A stretch of DNA of 64,000 bases, taken from NCBI GenBank assembly GCA_029216955.1, contig JANAVB010029819.1, forward strand, positions 31,688,759 to 31,752,758, in the 5' to 3' direction. Position numbers and translations under genes: made by a program. This DNA is from Iris pallida. Its lineage: Eukaryota; Streptophyta; Magnoliopsida; Asparagales; Iridaceae. Under the pieces are notes generated by a model. That model saw only the letters and a program-made list of their open reading frames with translations. It was not told where the DNA came from and ran no database searches. Below are positions 1 through 11,226 of this stretch, in pieces. Each line of letters starts with the position of its first letter. Within the stretch, counting starts at the first letter, position 1.

Positions 1-519
1 GTTTTATAGTTTTTATCAGTTACTTGGATTTACTTGATAAGATGTATTCGTTCCTGTCCTGACTGGACCTGTTGAAATATTACAGATGTTAGCCCTGAGG
101 ATGTATGCCCTACTCACTATGGATCTGGAGAGGGATTAGCTACCTTTGGTCCCGACTCTCAGGAGTGATCGGGAGACTAGTTTAGTAGACTATTTTAGAT
201 TTCTCTACTGGAACTTGAATTCTAATAATTTGAGAGTTGTCTTATTTTGAGTTGTTTTGAGTTATTATCTTTTAGTAGTTTTTATTGTTTTCTTTTAGTC
301 ATAGAATTCTGTGACATCCTATCGTGCTTAGACTGTGATTGAGTTATATTATTTCTGTACTTGCCCTCTGTTCGGAGTTGAGTTTTAAGACAAGTACATT
401 ATACAATTGCGTGATTTGGTTTAGATAGTGACCTAGAATAGCATTCTACTGTCGATTCTGTAGCGTAGGCTGGACGTGGTTACGTACTTGTACCCTTACA
501 CTGGGTGCGGGTCCTGACA
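1..519 (+). repeat. 5' LTR tail of long-LTR element 1
   Basis: These bases repeat in direct orientation at about 12067-12584 with roughly 95% identity by eye, including a few small indels. The copy ends in GGGTCCTGACA at 519, a CA-type LTR terminus. It contains the shared LTR tail module (about 444-519, with a GCGTAGGCTGGACGTGG core). Only the last part of this 5' LTR lies in the window. The visible divergence between the two LTR tails suggests an old insertion. Confidence 0.8.
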
Positions 520-1880
520 CATTTTTAGTGGTGGCCCATACAGGTCGAGATTCGCATTAGTACGATATCGTGGTAGTACGGTGACTTAGTTGCACTGCTA
601 CGAGCCTGCTATAGAGTATAGGAAATAAGGTGTTAGAATTTGAAGATACTCAATCACCCTTAGAATTCCTTGAGAGATTCCTGGACGACCCTTGAGAATC
701 TCATTATGAACTTCGATTTAAAAATCCTTTTTCTCTTGTTTTGATTCACCCTCACTCCTTGATGTTTAAAGGATCTTAGACTATTAACTTCCTTCACCAT
801 TATCCTTACTTATATTTTGTCTATCTTATGTTGCTAAATTTGCACCAGTTTTGCAAGCTTATCTTTTTCGAGCTTTATCATGACATATTTTATTGGGGGC
901 TGGCACCCACTAACATATTGTCTAATCAGAACCGGTGCATGATGGTCTGATCAACCTATTGCACTTTGGTTCGCTTTTTATATATTATTCTACGTGGAGG
1001 GAGACATAGTTAAATTTGCTCTAGAGTCTCATCCACGACAGCTTTGGAAATTCTCTTTTGAATTATTTCTATCGCCTATGAACCACGTAGTGTACTTAAT
1101 AGCATCGTCTTTAAACTCTTTATTGTTTTCGCCTTTCACATATTTCAAAAAGAAAAGGCACTGTACTTGACAGATCAACCAAAGGTATCACGTTTAGTTT
1201 CCCTATCCAAAGGAGAAAATTGACTTATTTCTATATCCTTGCATCATCCTTTAAATTCTAATTCTTTTGATCGGGACCAGTCGACTGGGTCATCCTCCTT
1301 ATCATCTAATGTTTGGGGTCTTATTCAATTGAATTAATTCAATTGTGACATGGATATCAAATCTTGGATACTCGTGCTCAGACTTCAATGGCCTCATTCT
1401 CCATCTTGCCCAAACTTCAATTTATCCTGAAATTGATCAACTTAGATCGTGACGGCACTAAATCTTCTCTTATATATATTGTGTTATTGGATTTCAATGC
1501 TATTAACACTCGTGCCTTAAACTTTCGATTTTGATCATCTTTGGAATGGTAACCCATCATAATTAATTCTTAGTTGTCTTTACCAATTTCATATAGGATG
1601 GTAGACTGTCCTACACCTTAATGATTTGTTGCTTCCTTATCTTTCCAGCAGAACACCCTATATTGCCTGCATGTTGCTACCATGGGACTGTTTTGATCTA
1701 ATATGACTAGTCCATCTATATGAGACCTTCAACTGCTATGGTTGACCATGACTCTATATGTTATTCTTCAAATTGCATGAGTTAGAAATTGCTTAGAGAC
1801 TTTGATTGTGGGTGGTTGACCTAGAAGGAGTACGACCGACTTAAATTTTGAGGACAAAATTTTTCTAAGGGGGGTAGATT
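520..1880 (+). other. Non-coding interior of element 1
   Basis: This is the 1.36 kb between the 5' LTR end and the polypurine tract. I see no gag, protease, RT, RNase H or integrase motif in any frame and no long ORF. The first bases, CATTTTTAGTGGTGGCCCAT, recur next to the LTR B end of the minus-strand LARD-like element (about 46031-46050, reversed), so the two elements share a leader. The interior is far shorter than the LTR of about 4.2 kb, so the element is non-autonomous and must have used proteins from elsewhere. Confidence 0.65.
1867..1880 (+). other. Polypurine tract of element 1
   Basis: The purine run AAGGGGGGTAGA follows GAGGACAAAATTTTTCT and sits directly before TGTAACCACC at 1881. 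This is the usual Ty3/gypsy arrangement of plus-strand primer site then LTR start. It fixes the orientation of element 1 as plus. Confidence 0.8.
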
Positions 1881-4195
1881 TGTAACCACCACATTTTTTA
1901 TTTAGGGATATTTTGGTCATTTTGTAATTATTATATTATTTATTAATTTATTGAATTCATGTGATGATAGGTGGTTTTGTTTGATGTTTGTGTAGTATAA
2001 ATGGGTTTAACTTAGCCAACATTGACTAGAAGCCTAATAATAATAATTAGAATTAATATGACCTTGAAGGAATTATTTTAGAATTAATTAGTTATTTTAG
2101 ATTGTTTTAAATAAATTTTTAGTCATTTTAGCCTTTTTAGCCATTTTGGCCATTTTGTGATTTTCTAGATATTTTGACTTGTGTTGTGCTAGCAATCGGT
2201 TTAACCTTAGTGGACCTTGTATAGGAGACTAACCATGTCTTAGAATTTATTTTTCACCTATTAGAATTTATTTAGGACTTGGGTCTAATTTAGAAGGCTT
2301 TTGAATGATTTTAAGCCTTTTTGCATGTAGCCTTTTTGAGCCTTTGTGACTTGGGCCTTATTTTACTTGAAAGTGAGTTGGCCCAAGTGAAACCCTAACC
2401 CTAGAAACCCCCCACCTGGCCGGCCATAGTAGTACCCCCCTCTCTCATTCATTTGTGAAGCATAGCCTCCACAAGTGAAACCCTAATAGCCCTCCTCCTC
2501 CAAAAATTCTAGTTTCTTCATCCGGAGTCCGTTTCTCCCCAAATGAACTCCGTTGCACTTCTCTAGGAGAGGCGGATTTGCTGGAGTATTATTAACGAGG
2601 AGGCGGAGGCATTTGTTTGAGGGGAATCGACCGACACGTCGTTCGAGGAGTTCTATTTATTGGATTCTCGACACTTAATAGGTAAACCCTTCTCTACCAT
2701 GGTTATTCTTAATTTTCTTTCATATTTGCATCTATATAGGCACCCTTGATCTGTGTATGAAGTTTTGTAGGATTTTGCATTCGTTTGATAGCGGTATCGG
2801 ATACGTATCGGCCTCACGTTGCACGTGTTCGGCAAAATGCCACTTAGAATTGAAAAGTGTTAATTTTCGATTCTGTTTTCACGAAATCCTTCCTTATATG
2901 ATTTGTAACAACTTTTGTAAAGACAGAGCAAAAATCGACACGATTTCGACATCCGAACGGACACGGACACGCGTGTACGAGATCTCGTGCACGCCTTGCA
3001 GTCTGTGCGTCATAACTCGATGCACAAAGCTCTGTCTTGCATGAAATTGTACTAGCACGTAGGGGTAACCTCTGCCCACATGCTAGTAAAATTTCTGGAT
3101 GTTTTGTTGAGCGAGCGCGGAGAAATCAAGCGTGCACTGGTCGGCTGAACTGTGCACTCGGGCTGAAATTTGCCGCTGACATGGCCTTCGTACGTGAACA
3201 CGGCACATCGAGGACCCGTACCAGGAGTTGGAACACATAGCCCTATACCTAGACTACCCAGGGAATCGATCATGAGTCGTGGTGTGGTCCGACGCACGAG
3301 CCACGAGCGACGAACCCCGTGCACGAGCATGGACGCACGCGCGCGCGCGCGCAGGCCATGCGTTGTTGCGCGAGCTGCTGTGTCGTATCGCTGTGACTTC
3401 GTGTCATGTTGACGTGTCCTAGTCCTACCTCGTGACCCTACCTAGCCGTGTGCACGAGCACGAGGCTTCTCGTTGCGCGTGTGACGCGCAATCGAGCGAG
3501 AACACCATCTTTGACACACGAAATCGGTTTTCCGATACGCATTCTCAGGACACGGCACGAACACGGTTTCGACTCCGGGAGTACCCGAGCACGTCCCACG
3601 TGTCGAGACCGACCTATTTGCCAAGTTTTGCGGATTAATTCTGAGTATTTTGCGTTTTGAGTCTTTTTGTGAAAAATCGGGTTTTCATTGAATTGGAAAT
3701 TTGGGATTTATATGATATTTTGTTTTATGAGTTTAATGTCTATAATTTCTGAGTATTTGGTACTTGGCCACTGTTTGGGACTTGTGGGAATCAACTCTCG
3801 GGGTTGATTCATATTTTCTTCCTATTTTTAGGCGTATCTGGTATTTTACCTATTAATGTATATAGATATATATTTATGTATATATATAGATATAATTCTT
3901 TAAATGCTTAATTTCGAAATGTGTATTTGTGAGGGTCGAGACTCTGATTTCAGACCTGGGAACTTACTCCAGGTTCGAGTACGACCTTTTTGGCTTTCAT
4001 ATTGGGTATATACCTATAAATGGATATGTGCCTATATATAAATATATATATTATATATATGTTTTGCTATAGATTGTAATATATTATGCATAAATTACTC
4101 TTATAGTCTCATATTATTCTGTTGCTCAGATTTAGACCCTCTACCAGCAGCCCCAACATCATTGTTCACTCACGAATCATGTTCCCTTTCCTAAT

Positions 4196-4214
4196 TTATA
4201 TATATGTATATATA

Positions 4215-4261
<47 letters not shown>
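4196..4261. repeat. (TA)n microsatellite left of LINE A
   Basis: A nearly pure TA array ends where the GC-rich 5' leader of LINE A begins. A second TA array lies at the other end of the LINE, so the element appears to sit inside one original (TA)n tract. Reading through the array gives meaningless alternating Tyr-Ile frames. Confidence 0.9.
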
Positions 4262-4264
<3 letters not shown>

Positions 4265-5307
4265 ATGATTTTATTGAAGATGACTTCCTCCCAGGTCCCC
4301 CTGTGCTCCCCGCCGGCATGGCTTTCCTAGCCGATCCCGGCATTTCTCTCCTCCCCCGGCTCACTCATGCCTCGCCCCCCGCCCCCTCAGCCGCCGACTT
4401 GGCTGGTCGCCGCCGCGGCGGCGCAAGGCTGCCAGATCGCCGCTCCTCTCCATGGCAGACGGCGGCTTCCGCGGCACGCTCGGTCGGACCTCCGCCATAC
4501 TTCCCGACCCCAGGGCGCTCAGCGGTCGTCTCTAGCCGCTCAGCCACCGTCCGCCCTCGGTCCACCCCCCTTCGGTTCTGCTCCCGGGGTGGACTGCCGA
4601 CCAGCTCATGTTGGTGGCGCGCAGCCGTTCAGCGGTGGTCACCGACCAGGTTCCCCAGCCCAGCATCGACCCAGACCAACGCCCCGGCAGCGCAGTCGGC
4701 GTCAGTCGATCGGAGGAGCGCGCCCCCTCCTTTCCTTCTGTCTATTTCTCGCCCTCTTCGATTCCGGAGCCGATTTTGAATTTTCCGCAGGCCTCGGGAG
4801 CTGGAGCGCTCGTTCATCCTTCGAGCCTTGGTCCCGCCTTGGGAGTCTCGCCAGGAATTGGCGCAGTCAACCCCCAGAGCTGCGCGGTCCAAGTGCTTTC
4901 CCACCTACTGCTTTCTTGGGGAAGCACGTGCCTGGGGAGAGCGCCGCTTGCGCTTTATATTCTTCTGCTGGTTCTTCGGGGGGCCACGTGCCCCTCTCGA
5001 GCGCAATCGACCATTGCGCGCTTCAGGCGCAGCCCGCCACTGTGCGCCCTTTGATCCATTGTTCGGGAAGCCAGCCTTGCGCATCCTTGCTTTATGCCTC
5101 GGGCCACCAGCCTGCCGCACTTCTGGCGCAGCCCGCTGTTGCGCATTCTCCGGACGCACCCCCTTCCAGCTCCTTGGCGCTTCCCGAGGCTAGCCTGTTA
5201 GCGCATCCCGGGGACTCTCCCTCCTGTCTATTGGCACTTCCCGGGAAGTCCCCCCTGCCTTTCGGCCCTTCCAAGAGCTCCCACCCCACTCGCAGCCCCC
5301 CCTCTAG
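4262..5307 (+). other. GC-rich 5' leader of LINE A
   Basis: This is the C-rich, CpG-rich stretch between the (TA)n flank and the open part of the ORF1 frame. A frame opening at 4367 stays open to 5569, but its product is proline- and serine-rich low complexity, and the frame differs from that of the DUF4283-like domain. In the ORF1 frame a TAG lies at 5305. LINE B has a similar proline-coding GC-rich leader (58808-60326), so this is either 5' UTR or a fast-evolving N-terminal part of ORF1 now out of frame. Promoter elements are not recognisable by eye. Confidence 0.5.
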
Positions 5308-7095
5308 CCCATTGGCGCATTCTGGTCTCGTGCCACCCGGGCCCTCCATCGCGTTGCCTCCACCGCACAGTTCCCCTGGGCCGGCGTCTCCTGCTGCCCC
5401 TACGCCTTTACGACTCCTCCAACATTCTCTAGCAGTCACCCTCCTGCCCCTCCCCCCCTCATCCCACGCTCAGAGCCCCCTCCTCACGCCACCTACGCCG
5501 AGGCTTTACGGCCAGACCGGGGGAGCCGCTCGCCATTGGCCGCTGTGGAGATCCAGCTCCCAGACTTAGAGTTTTTGCCTGCTTCCGTTGGGGACCCCAT
5601 CCGGGTCCCTTTCGCCGCGTCGGAGATATCTGCCCTATCCTCCTCTTTTTCTAAGTCATTTGTACTCAAGTTCGGGTCCGGATGCCCGAAGATCTCCCTA
5701 ACAGCGGAAGCCATCGCCAAGTGGGTCCTCTCTGCAGCTTTTCGGGTCGCTCCGCTCGACCCTAAGCACATGCTCGTTCACCTCTCTTCCGAGTCGGACT
5801 ATGCGATAGTCCGAGCCAAGGGCACGACCAGAATGGGAACGCAGATCGCTAAAGTGGTCAAATGGTCCCCCGATTTCAACCCTAAAATTGATTCAAAAAT
5901 CATATCAACCTGGATAACTCTCTCCAACCTCCCCCTGGTTTGCTTCCCCGCAGCAGCACTAAAACGGATCGCCAGCTCCTTTGGGACCCTGGTTGCCATA
6001 GCCGAAGAAACTCGCAACCTCTCCAAGTGCAACTACGCGAAGATTTGCGTGGAGTTAGACCTCACAAATGATCCCCCCAAAACCATTGAGATAGAGCTTG
6101 GAGATATTTCTCACAGCCAACCGCTGGTCTACGACAACAATATCATCTTCTGCAAACACTGCCAGATGAGTGGGCACCTAATTCAGCACTGCTTCAGAGC
6201 TCACCCTGAACTAAAAAAGAAAATCCCGCGCACCCTTAGCGCGACCACAGCTCTTAGAGACTCCTCTACTATCATACACAAATCAAATCCCGACCCCCTC
6301 CCTCTGATAGAAGGCCAGCCACGCCCCCACCCTCCCTCGCCCGACCCGGCCAGCCATGCTATCGTCCCTTTCACTCCCTCCACCCTCTCCCTATACAACT
6401 CATTTGATCTCTTATCAGACACCACCTCAGTTGACGCCATCATTGACCATAATGACCTCAGCGAGCACCCTTCCCACACCTACGGTCAACATGACCCCAA
6501 GCCCAGAGGCCCCTCACATCTTCCAAACGCCCTCACCAACCAACACACCATACAACCTGAGATCATCACATTACCCCAAATCGAGGCCTCTCTCTTCACC
6601 AAACCACCAGTCGACATTCATCCACATTCCGGAGAAGACTCAGCGGAGATCAGATCTGAGAGGTCAGAAGAGCAGCGACCAGGCACAGAGCCCCTACTAG
6701 AACATTTCATCCTCCCAAAGGACGCCTAAACATCTCTCAGCCATCCCGAAACTGGCAGCTTCACCCTCCCAATGGACACTCAAAAGCCACTCAGCCATAC
6801 CTTAACTGGCAGATTCTGGCAAGCACAACAGGCAGGATTTCTGGACCGTGACAACCCCTTATGCGCTCTGGAAGAACAAGACAAGGACCCATCTATCATC
6901 GACAACGACGCCGAGGGAAGTAGTGAGCAAGGCCGGACCGACAAAGATACCGAAAACAACGGGCCCACCAACACAATAAACAAAAAAACCTCCTCCAAGA
7001 AGAGCAAAAACAACCAAAAGCTGATGACAGCTAGGAATACAAGGTCCGCAACGAAGCATAACCACCCTCACCCTAGTTCCTCGCCTAATGCTTAA
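5308..7095 (+). pseudogene. LINE A ORF1 (nucleic-acid-binding protein), one stop
   Basis: ORF1 of plant L1 elements makes an RNA-binding chaperone-like protein that coats the LINE transcript. The frame is open from 5308 and carries a DUF4283-like region (about 5560-6130) followed by a CCHC zinc knuckle, CKHCQMSGHLIQHC, with C-x2-C-x4-H-x4-C spacing (about 6150-6191). A low-complexity acidic and basic C-terminal part follows. A single TAA at 6727-6729 interrupts the frame, which then stays open to TAA at 7093-7095. No convincing ATG was found; the true start may lie upstream in another frame after an indel. The last bases overlap the ATG of ORF2 at 7088. Confidence 0.75.
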
Positions 7096-10000
7096 CTCAT
7101 CTCCTGGAATGTGAGGGGGCTCGGCAACAAACCGACGATGAACAGATTGCTCAGCCTCAAGAAGACTCATCACATTGATCTATTAATCATTATCGAACCT
7201 AAAATACCCCAAAGTAGAATAAAAACCATTAAACTCAAGTTAGGCTTCCCTCAGGCCATCGCTGGTGGCAATGACATCTGGATTTTTCTTGCTCAAGAAT
7301 TTAAATTTGGGATCATCCACGACTCTCCCCAGGCTCTCACCTGCTGGATCGAACACCCGGCTCTCAAGTCTCGCTCCGTCCTCTCCGCTGTTCATGGCAG
7401 TTACGACATCCCTGAACGCAGATTGCTCTGGGCCGACCTGATGAGGGTTAATTCCCAGGGTCTCCCGTGGCTTTGCATTGGAGACTTTAACACGGTATCA
7501 TGCAGAGAGGAGAAGTCAGGTGGTCGCCCTCCTCCCAAACCAGCGATGGATGATTTCAATAATTTCACCTTCCTCGGTCACCTCACCCCCATCCCCTTCC
7601 TCGGTAGTGCATTCACCTGGTGCAACATGCAAGAAGGACATCGGCAACAATACTCCAGATTAGATCGAGCGTTGACCAACGAAGGCTGGACCGACATGGG
7701 CTTAATCACTAATCTCTCTCATCTAAACTCCACCGAATCTGACCACTCCCCTCTCCTCGTCCAGATCTCCAACAATCACACCAACAACAAGAAAGCTTTT
7801 CGCTTTCTCGACTTTTGGCGCCACCACCCATTATTCTAGAACATCGTGGCTACTGCTTGGAACTCCGTCACGGTCCTAGACCCGATGGCTCGTTTGGCGA
7901 CTAAGCTTAAAGCCACCCGTAAGACCCTATCGTCCAGGAGCTTACAGGCATATGGAGACATTTTCCAGGCTATCAGGGAAGAGGAGGATGACGTCACTAG
8001 CGCGGAATCCGCTTTCGCCAGTAACAGATCCCCGGAGGCCCGCGCCTCCCTCAACCTCGCCAAAGCCCTCCTTAAATCCAGGCTGAGAGTGGAGAAGGAA
8101 TTCTGGCGGCAAAAAGCAAGATCGACCTGGGACACCGACGGCGACCGGAATACCAGGTTCTTTCATGCGTGCGTCAAGGGATGCAGGAACAAACTTAAAT
8201 TACACCGGATCCTTGACGACAATGGCAATCTCGTCGACGACCAGGCCGGATTCAGGCCGCGGCGACGAACTTCTACTCCAAGCTTTTTACCAAAGAGAGA
8301 GTCGTACATGATGAGACGCTTTTGTTGGTTATCCCTTCCCTCATCAGCGATAACGACAACGAGACCCTGCTTACCACCACCTCGGAGGAGGAGGTCAGAG
8401 CTGCGGTCTGGTCCATTAATGAGCACAGTGCCCCTGGGCCGGACGGCTTCAACGGAGTATTCTTCAGAGCTTGCTGGAACATCATCAAAACTGACTTAGT
8501 CGAAGCAACTATAGCCTTCCTACAAGGGGCCAGATACCCCAAGTCAATTTCTTGCGCCAATATCATCCTCATCGCCAAGAAAGACAATCCGGAGAACTTT
8601 AAAGACTTTCGTCCGATCAGTCTCTGTACCTTCACCAACAAGATCATATCCAAGATCGTCGCCTCTCGGATGTCTGATCTCCTCCCCAAGATCATCGCCG
8701 AAGAGCAAAGCGGGTTTGTCAAAGGTCGCCACATAACAAACAATATCCTCCTTGCGCAAGAGATGATCACGTGCATGAAGTTCCTATCGAGGGTGGGAAC
8801 GTGGCCATCAAACTTGACATGGAAAAAGCGTATGACCGCCTGGACTGACAATTCATGATTTAGGTTTTCAGGGCATTTGGCTTTGCTGAAACATGGATAG
8901 ACATCGTCTTCAGATCCATCAATAACACGTGGTTCTCCACCGTCATCAATGGCCAGGCTACTGGATTCTTTTATTCTACTCGCGGGGTTAGACAAGGAGA
9001 TCCGCTCTCTTCTACCATCTTTATCATTGCAGCCGAAGCCCTCAGCAGAAGCCTCAATAGTATGCCTAGAATGTCCGGTTTCAACCATTTCCACACCACC
9101 ACCGGTTGTCCGCTTATCATTCACCTCGCCTACGCCGACGATATCCTCATTTTCTCCTCCGGAGACAGCGGTTCGATCGACGTAGTCTTGAGCACGATCG
9201 CCAGATACACCACATGCTCATGCCAGCACGTCAACAACAACAAGAGCGTCATCTACACTCATCACAAAGCAGACAGAACCCGCTCTACTCTGCTCGCCAA
9301 CATGACCTCCTTCAGCATGTCATACCCCCCTTCCTTTATCTTGGATGTCCGCTGGTGTACGGTAAGGCAAACTCTGGTATATTCGAGCCACATGTTGACA
9401 AGATCCGCAAACTTATCGCAGGATGGCACAACGCAACCTTATCCCCAGGGGGCAAAATGATTCTCATCAAACACGTCCTTTCATCCATCCCGATGTATAT
9501 CCTGGCCGTTTGCTCCCCACCCTTGAAGGTGCTCCACTCTCTCGAATCCCTCTTCGCCAAGTTCTTCTGGGGCCATAACGACGGCAAAGACAAACATCAA
9601 TGGGCCGGATGGGAGTCGATGGCTAAACCTACTGATGAAGGAGGCCTGGGCTTCAGCAGACTGGTCCACATCGTGGATGCCTGCTCCACTAAGTTATGGT
9701 GGAAGTTGCGCACCGAGTCCTCTTTATGGACGAGATTCATGAGAGCTAGGTACTCCAGATTATCCCATCTGTCGGAAGCGTGCACTAACAACAGATCCTC
9801 TTCATCGTGGCACCGCATCGTTCGGGGTCGCAGCATCGTCGAACCTCTCATTCATCTCCAGTTGGGAGACGATCGCTCTCTGGCCTGTCTGGAATGGTGG
9901 TTAGGCTCAGATATCATTTACCCCAACACCCTTACTCCGCAGGGCTGCGAGATTAGAGACCTTTGGGAGGTCAGTTCCGGATGGAATTAGAGAAAGGTCA

Positions 10001-10623
10001 GAGATTGGATGGGCCAGCCGGCGACCGACCGTCTTCTTGCGGCTAATCTGCAGATTTCAGAAACTCGCGACAGTTGGAAATGGTCTCCCAACTCGGGAGG
10101 GACATTCACCTTGGCTTCCGCCAGACTCGTTGTCAGAGACAGAGGAGTGCCGAACATCGTGTATGCCAATTTTTGGCAGGCATGCATTCCCATCAAATGG
10201 TCTATCCTCATCTGGTGCGCTATTCGACGGAAGATTTCGACGAATGACATCATCAAAACTATGGGTTTTAGCCTCGCTTCGAAATGTCACTGTTGTGAGG
10301 AACACAAGTCGGAATCAGTAGAGCACATCCTTCTTTCGGGAGATCTGGCTGCAGGCATATGGTCAAAGCTTCACAATAGTCTTCACATTGCTCAACCGAC
10401 TAGGGGCTTCTACGATCTCCTGGCCTTCTGGAGCCGCTCCTACGGACATCAGATCGTAGTAGCCGCCGGTATTTGGGTTCTTTGGAAAAACAGGAACAAA
10501 TTCAGATATGAAAGGCACCAAATCCCCCATACACAGTTGTTCAAAGAGATCATCAAACAAAGCTACAAAGTCTGGAGGTGCTGCTCTTACGTCTCCAACT
10601 CGTTCTGGGAAGCCCTAGCCTAG
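7088..10623 (+). pseudogene. LINE A ORF2 (endonuclease-reverse transcriptase), broken
   Basis: ORF2 nicks target DNA and primes reverse transcription there. The start is the ATG at 7088, matched by the ATG of LINE B ORF2; one base is missing just after it, so the main frame is read from about 7096. The AP-like endonuclease spans about 7099-7780: SWNVRG, an EPK glutamate, IGDFN and SDHSPL are all present. The RT region has SAPGPDGF (near 8430), FRPISL (near 8610), EEQSGFVKGR (near 8700), RQGDPLS (near 8990) and the catalytic YADD in LAYADDILIF (near 9130). A zf-RVT C-terminus (CHCCEEHKSESVEHIL) lies near 10290. Damage includes frameshifts near 8250, 8790 and 9340 and TGG-to-stop changes near 8846, 8860 and 9988. 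Confidence 0.85.
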
Positions 10624-10762
10624 GCCGTCCTCCCCTCTCTTTTTTGGTTTGCGTGCCGCTCACTTGTGTCTTTCTGTCTTTTTGTTGCGCTTAACGCACT
10701 TACTTGTATAGGCTTCGGCATTTTGCGCCTATTTCTTCAATAAAAGTTAGGGGTTTCTTAAA
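10624..10762 (+). terminator. LINE A 3' UTR and polyadenylation signal
   Basis: This is a short 3' UTR with AATAAA at 10739-10744, then GGGGTTTCTTAAAA and the (TA)n flank. The stretch TATAGGCTTCGGCATTTTG and the terminal GGGGTTT-CTT motif recur at the 3' end of LINE B. The 3' terminus is therefore conserved between two otherwise diverged LINEs and may be the RT recognition tail. Confidence 0.7.
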
Positions 10763-10791
10763 ATATATATATATATATATATATATTTGTG

Positions 10792-10844
<53 letters not shown>

Positions 10845-10920
10845 CTATATAAAAAAATATATATATATATGTATCTATATTTTTTTTTTCTATAAAAAAA
10901 TATATATGTATCTATATAAA
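10763..10920. repeat. (TA)n tract right of LINE A
   Basis: A TA-dinucleotide array with a few GTATGTA and GTATCTATAT variants and two short A or T runs. It follows the LINE 3' end without a poly(A) tail. It is probably partly the original target tract and partly expanded sequence. Confidence 0.85.
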
Positions 10921-11038
10921 TTGTGATGTAAGTATAAATATAGATGATGTAATAAATTCTTGTGATATGACTATAGGAAGTGTTTGGACAAATTAGGTTC
11001 GTCGTTAGGACCCTAGTTCGATCGAATTGGCCGACAAG

Positions 11039-11226
11039 TTGACCAAGTTGACAAAAGTCAACTTTGGGTCAAACTTGATCCAAATCGACTCAAACGAACT
11101 CCGAATGACCTAAAATTTTGTGTATGACCTAGAAATTAATAAACGGACTAGTTGACCAATATTTGACCAGGTTTGACCAGAGTTGACCAGGTTTGACCAG
11201 AGTTGACCAAGGGTTGACTTTGACCA
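11039..11226 (+). promoter_or_regulatory. TTGAC(C/T) box cluster in LTR of element 1
   Basis: About a dozen TTGACC or TTGAC cores occur on the two strands within 190 bases. The core is a 10-base periodic run (TTTGACCAGG, TTTGACCAGA, GTTGACCAGG and so on) at 11161-11216. TTGAC(C/T) is the known W-box core bound by plant WRKY factors. Whether the cluster acts as a regulatory array or is simply a short tandem repeat cannot be decided from sequence. A looser cluster lies in the LARD-like LTRs (40065-40140 and 47305-47420). Confidence 0.45.

Larger units (their letters stand above)
4262..10762 (+). mobile_element. LINE A, L1-type non-LTR retrotransposon
   Basis: A nearly full-length plant L1-type element of about 6.5 kb. 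In order it has a GC-rich leader (4262 to about 5300), ORF1 (to 7095), ORF2 with endonuclease, reverse transcriptase and zf-RVT domains (7088-10623), and a short 3' UTR with AATAAA at 10739. It lacks a poly(A) tail; instead the 3' end runs straight into (TA)n. Target duplications cannot be read because both flanks are (TA)n. ORF1 has one in-frame stop, and ORF2 has several frameshifts and stops, so it is dead. It lies inside the 3' LTR of element 1 and is therefore younger than that element. Confidence 0.9.

Noticed and set aside
4204..4779. ORF starting with alternating Tyr-Ile
   Set aside because: The start is the (TA)n array and the rest is an unrelated frame of the GC-rich LINE A leader.
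4367..5569. 400-codon frame in the LINE A leader
   Set aside because: Low-complexity Pro/Ser/Ala composition, wrong frame relative to the DUF4283-like domain, no motif. It could include scraps of ORF1 N-terminus but is not supported as a gene.
8273..9124. 283-codon minus-strand ORF
   Set aside because: Antisense shadow of the LINE A reverse transcriptase region, which has recognisable RT motifs on the plus strand.
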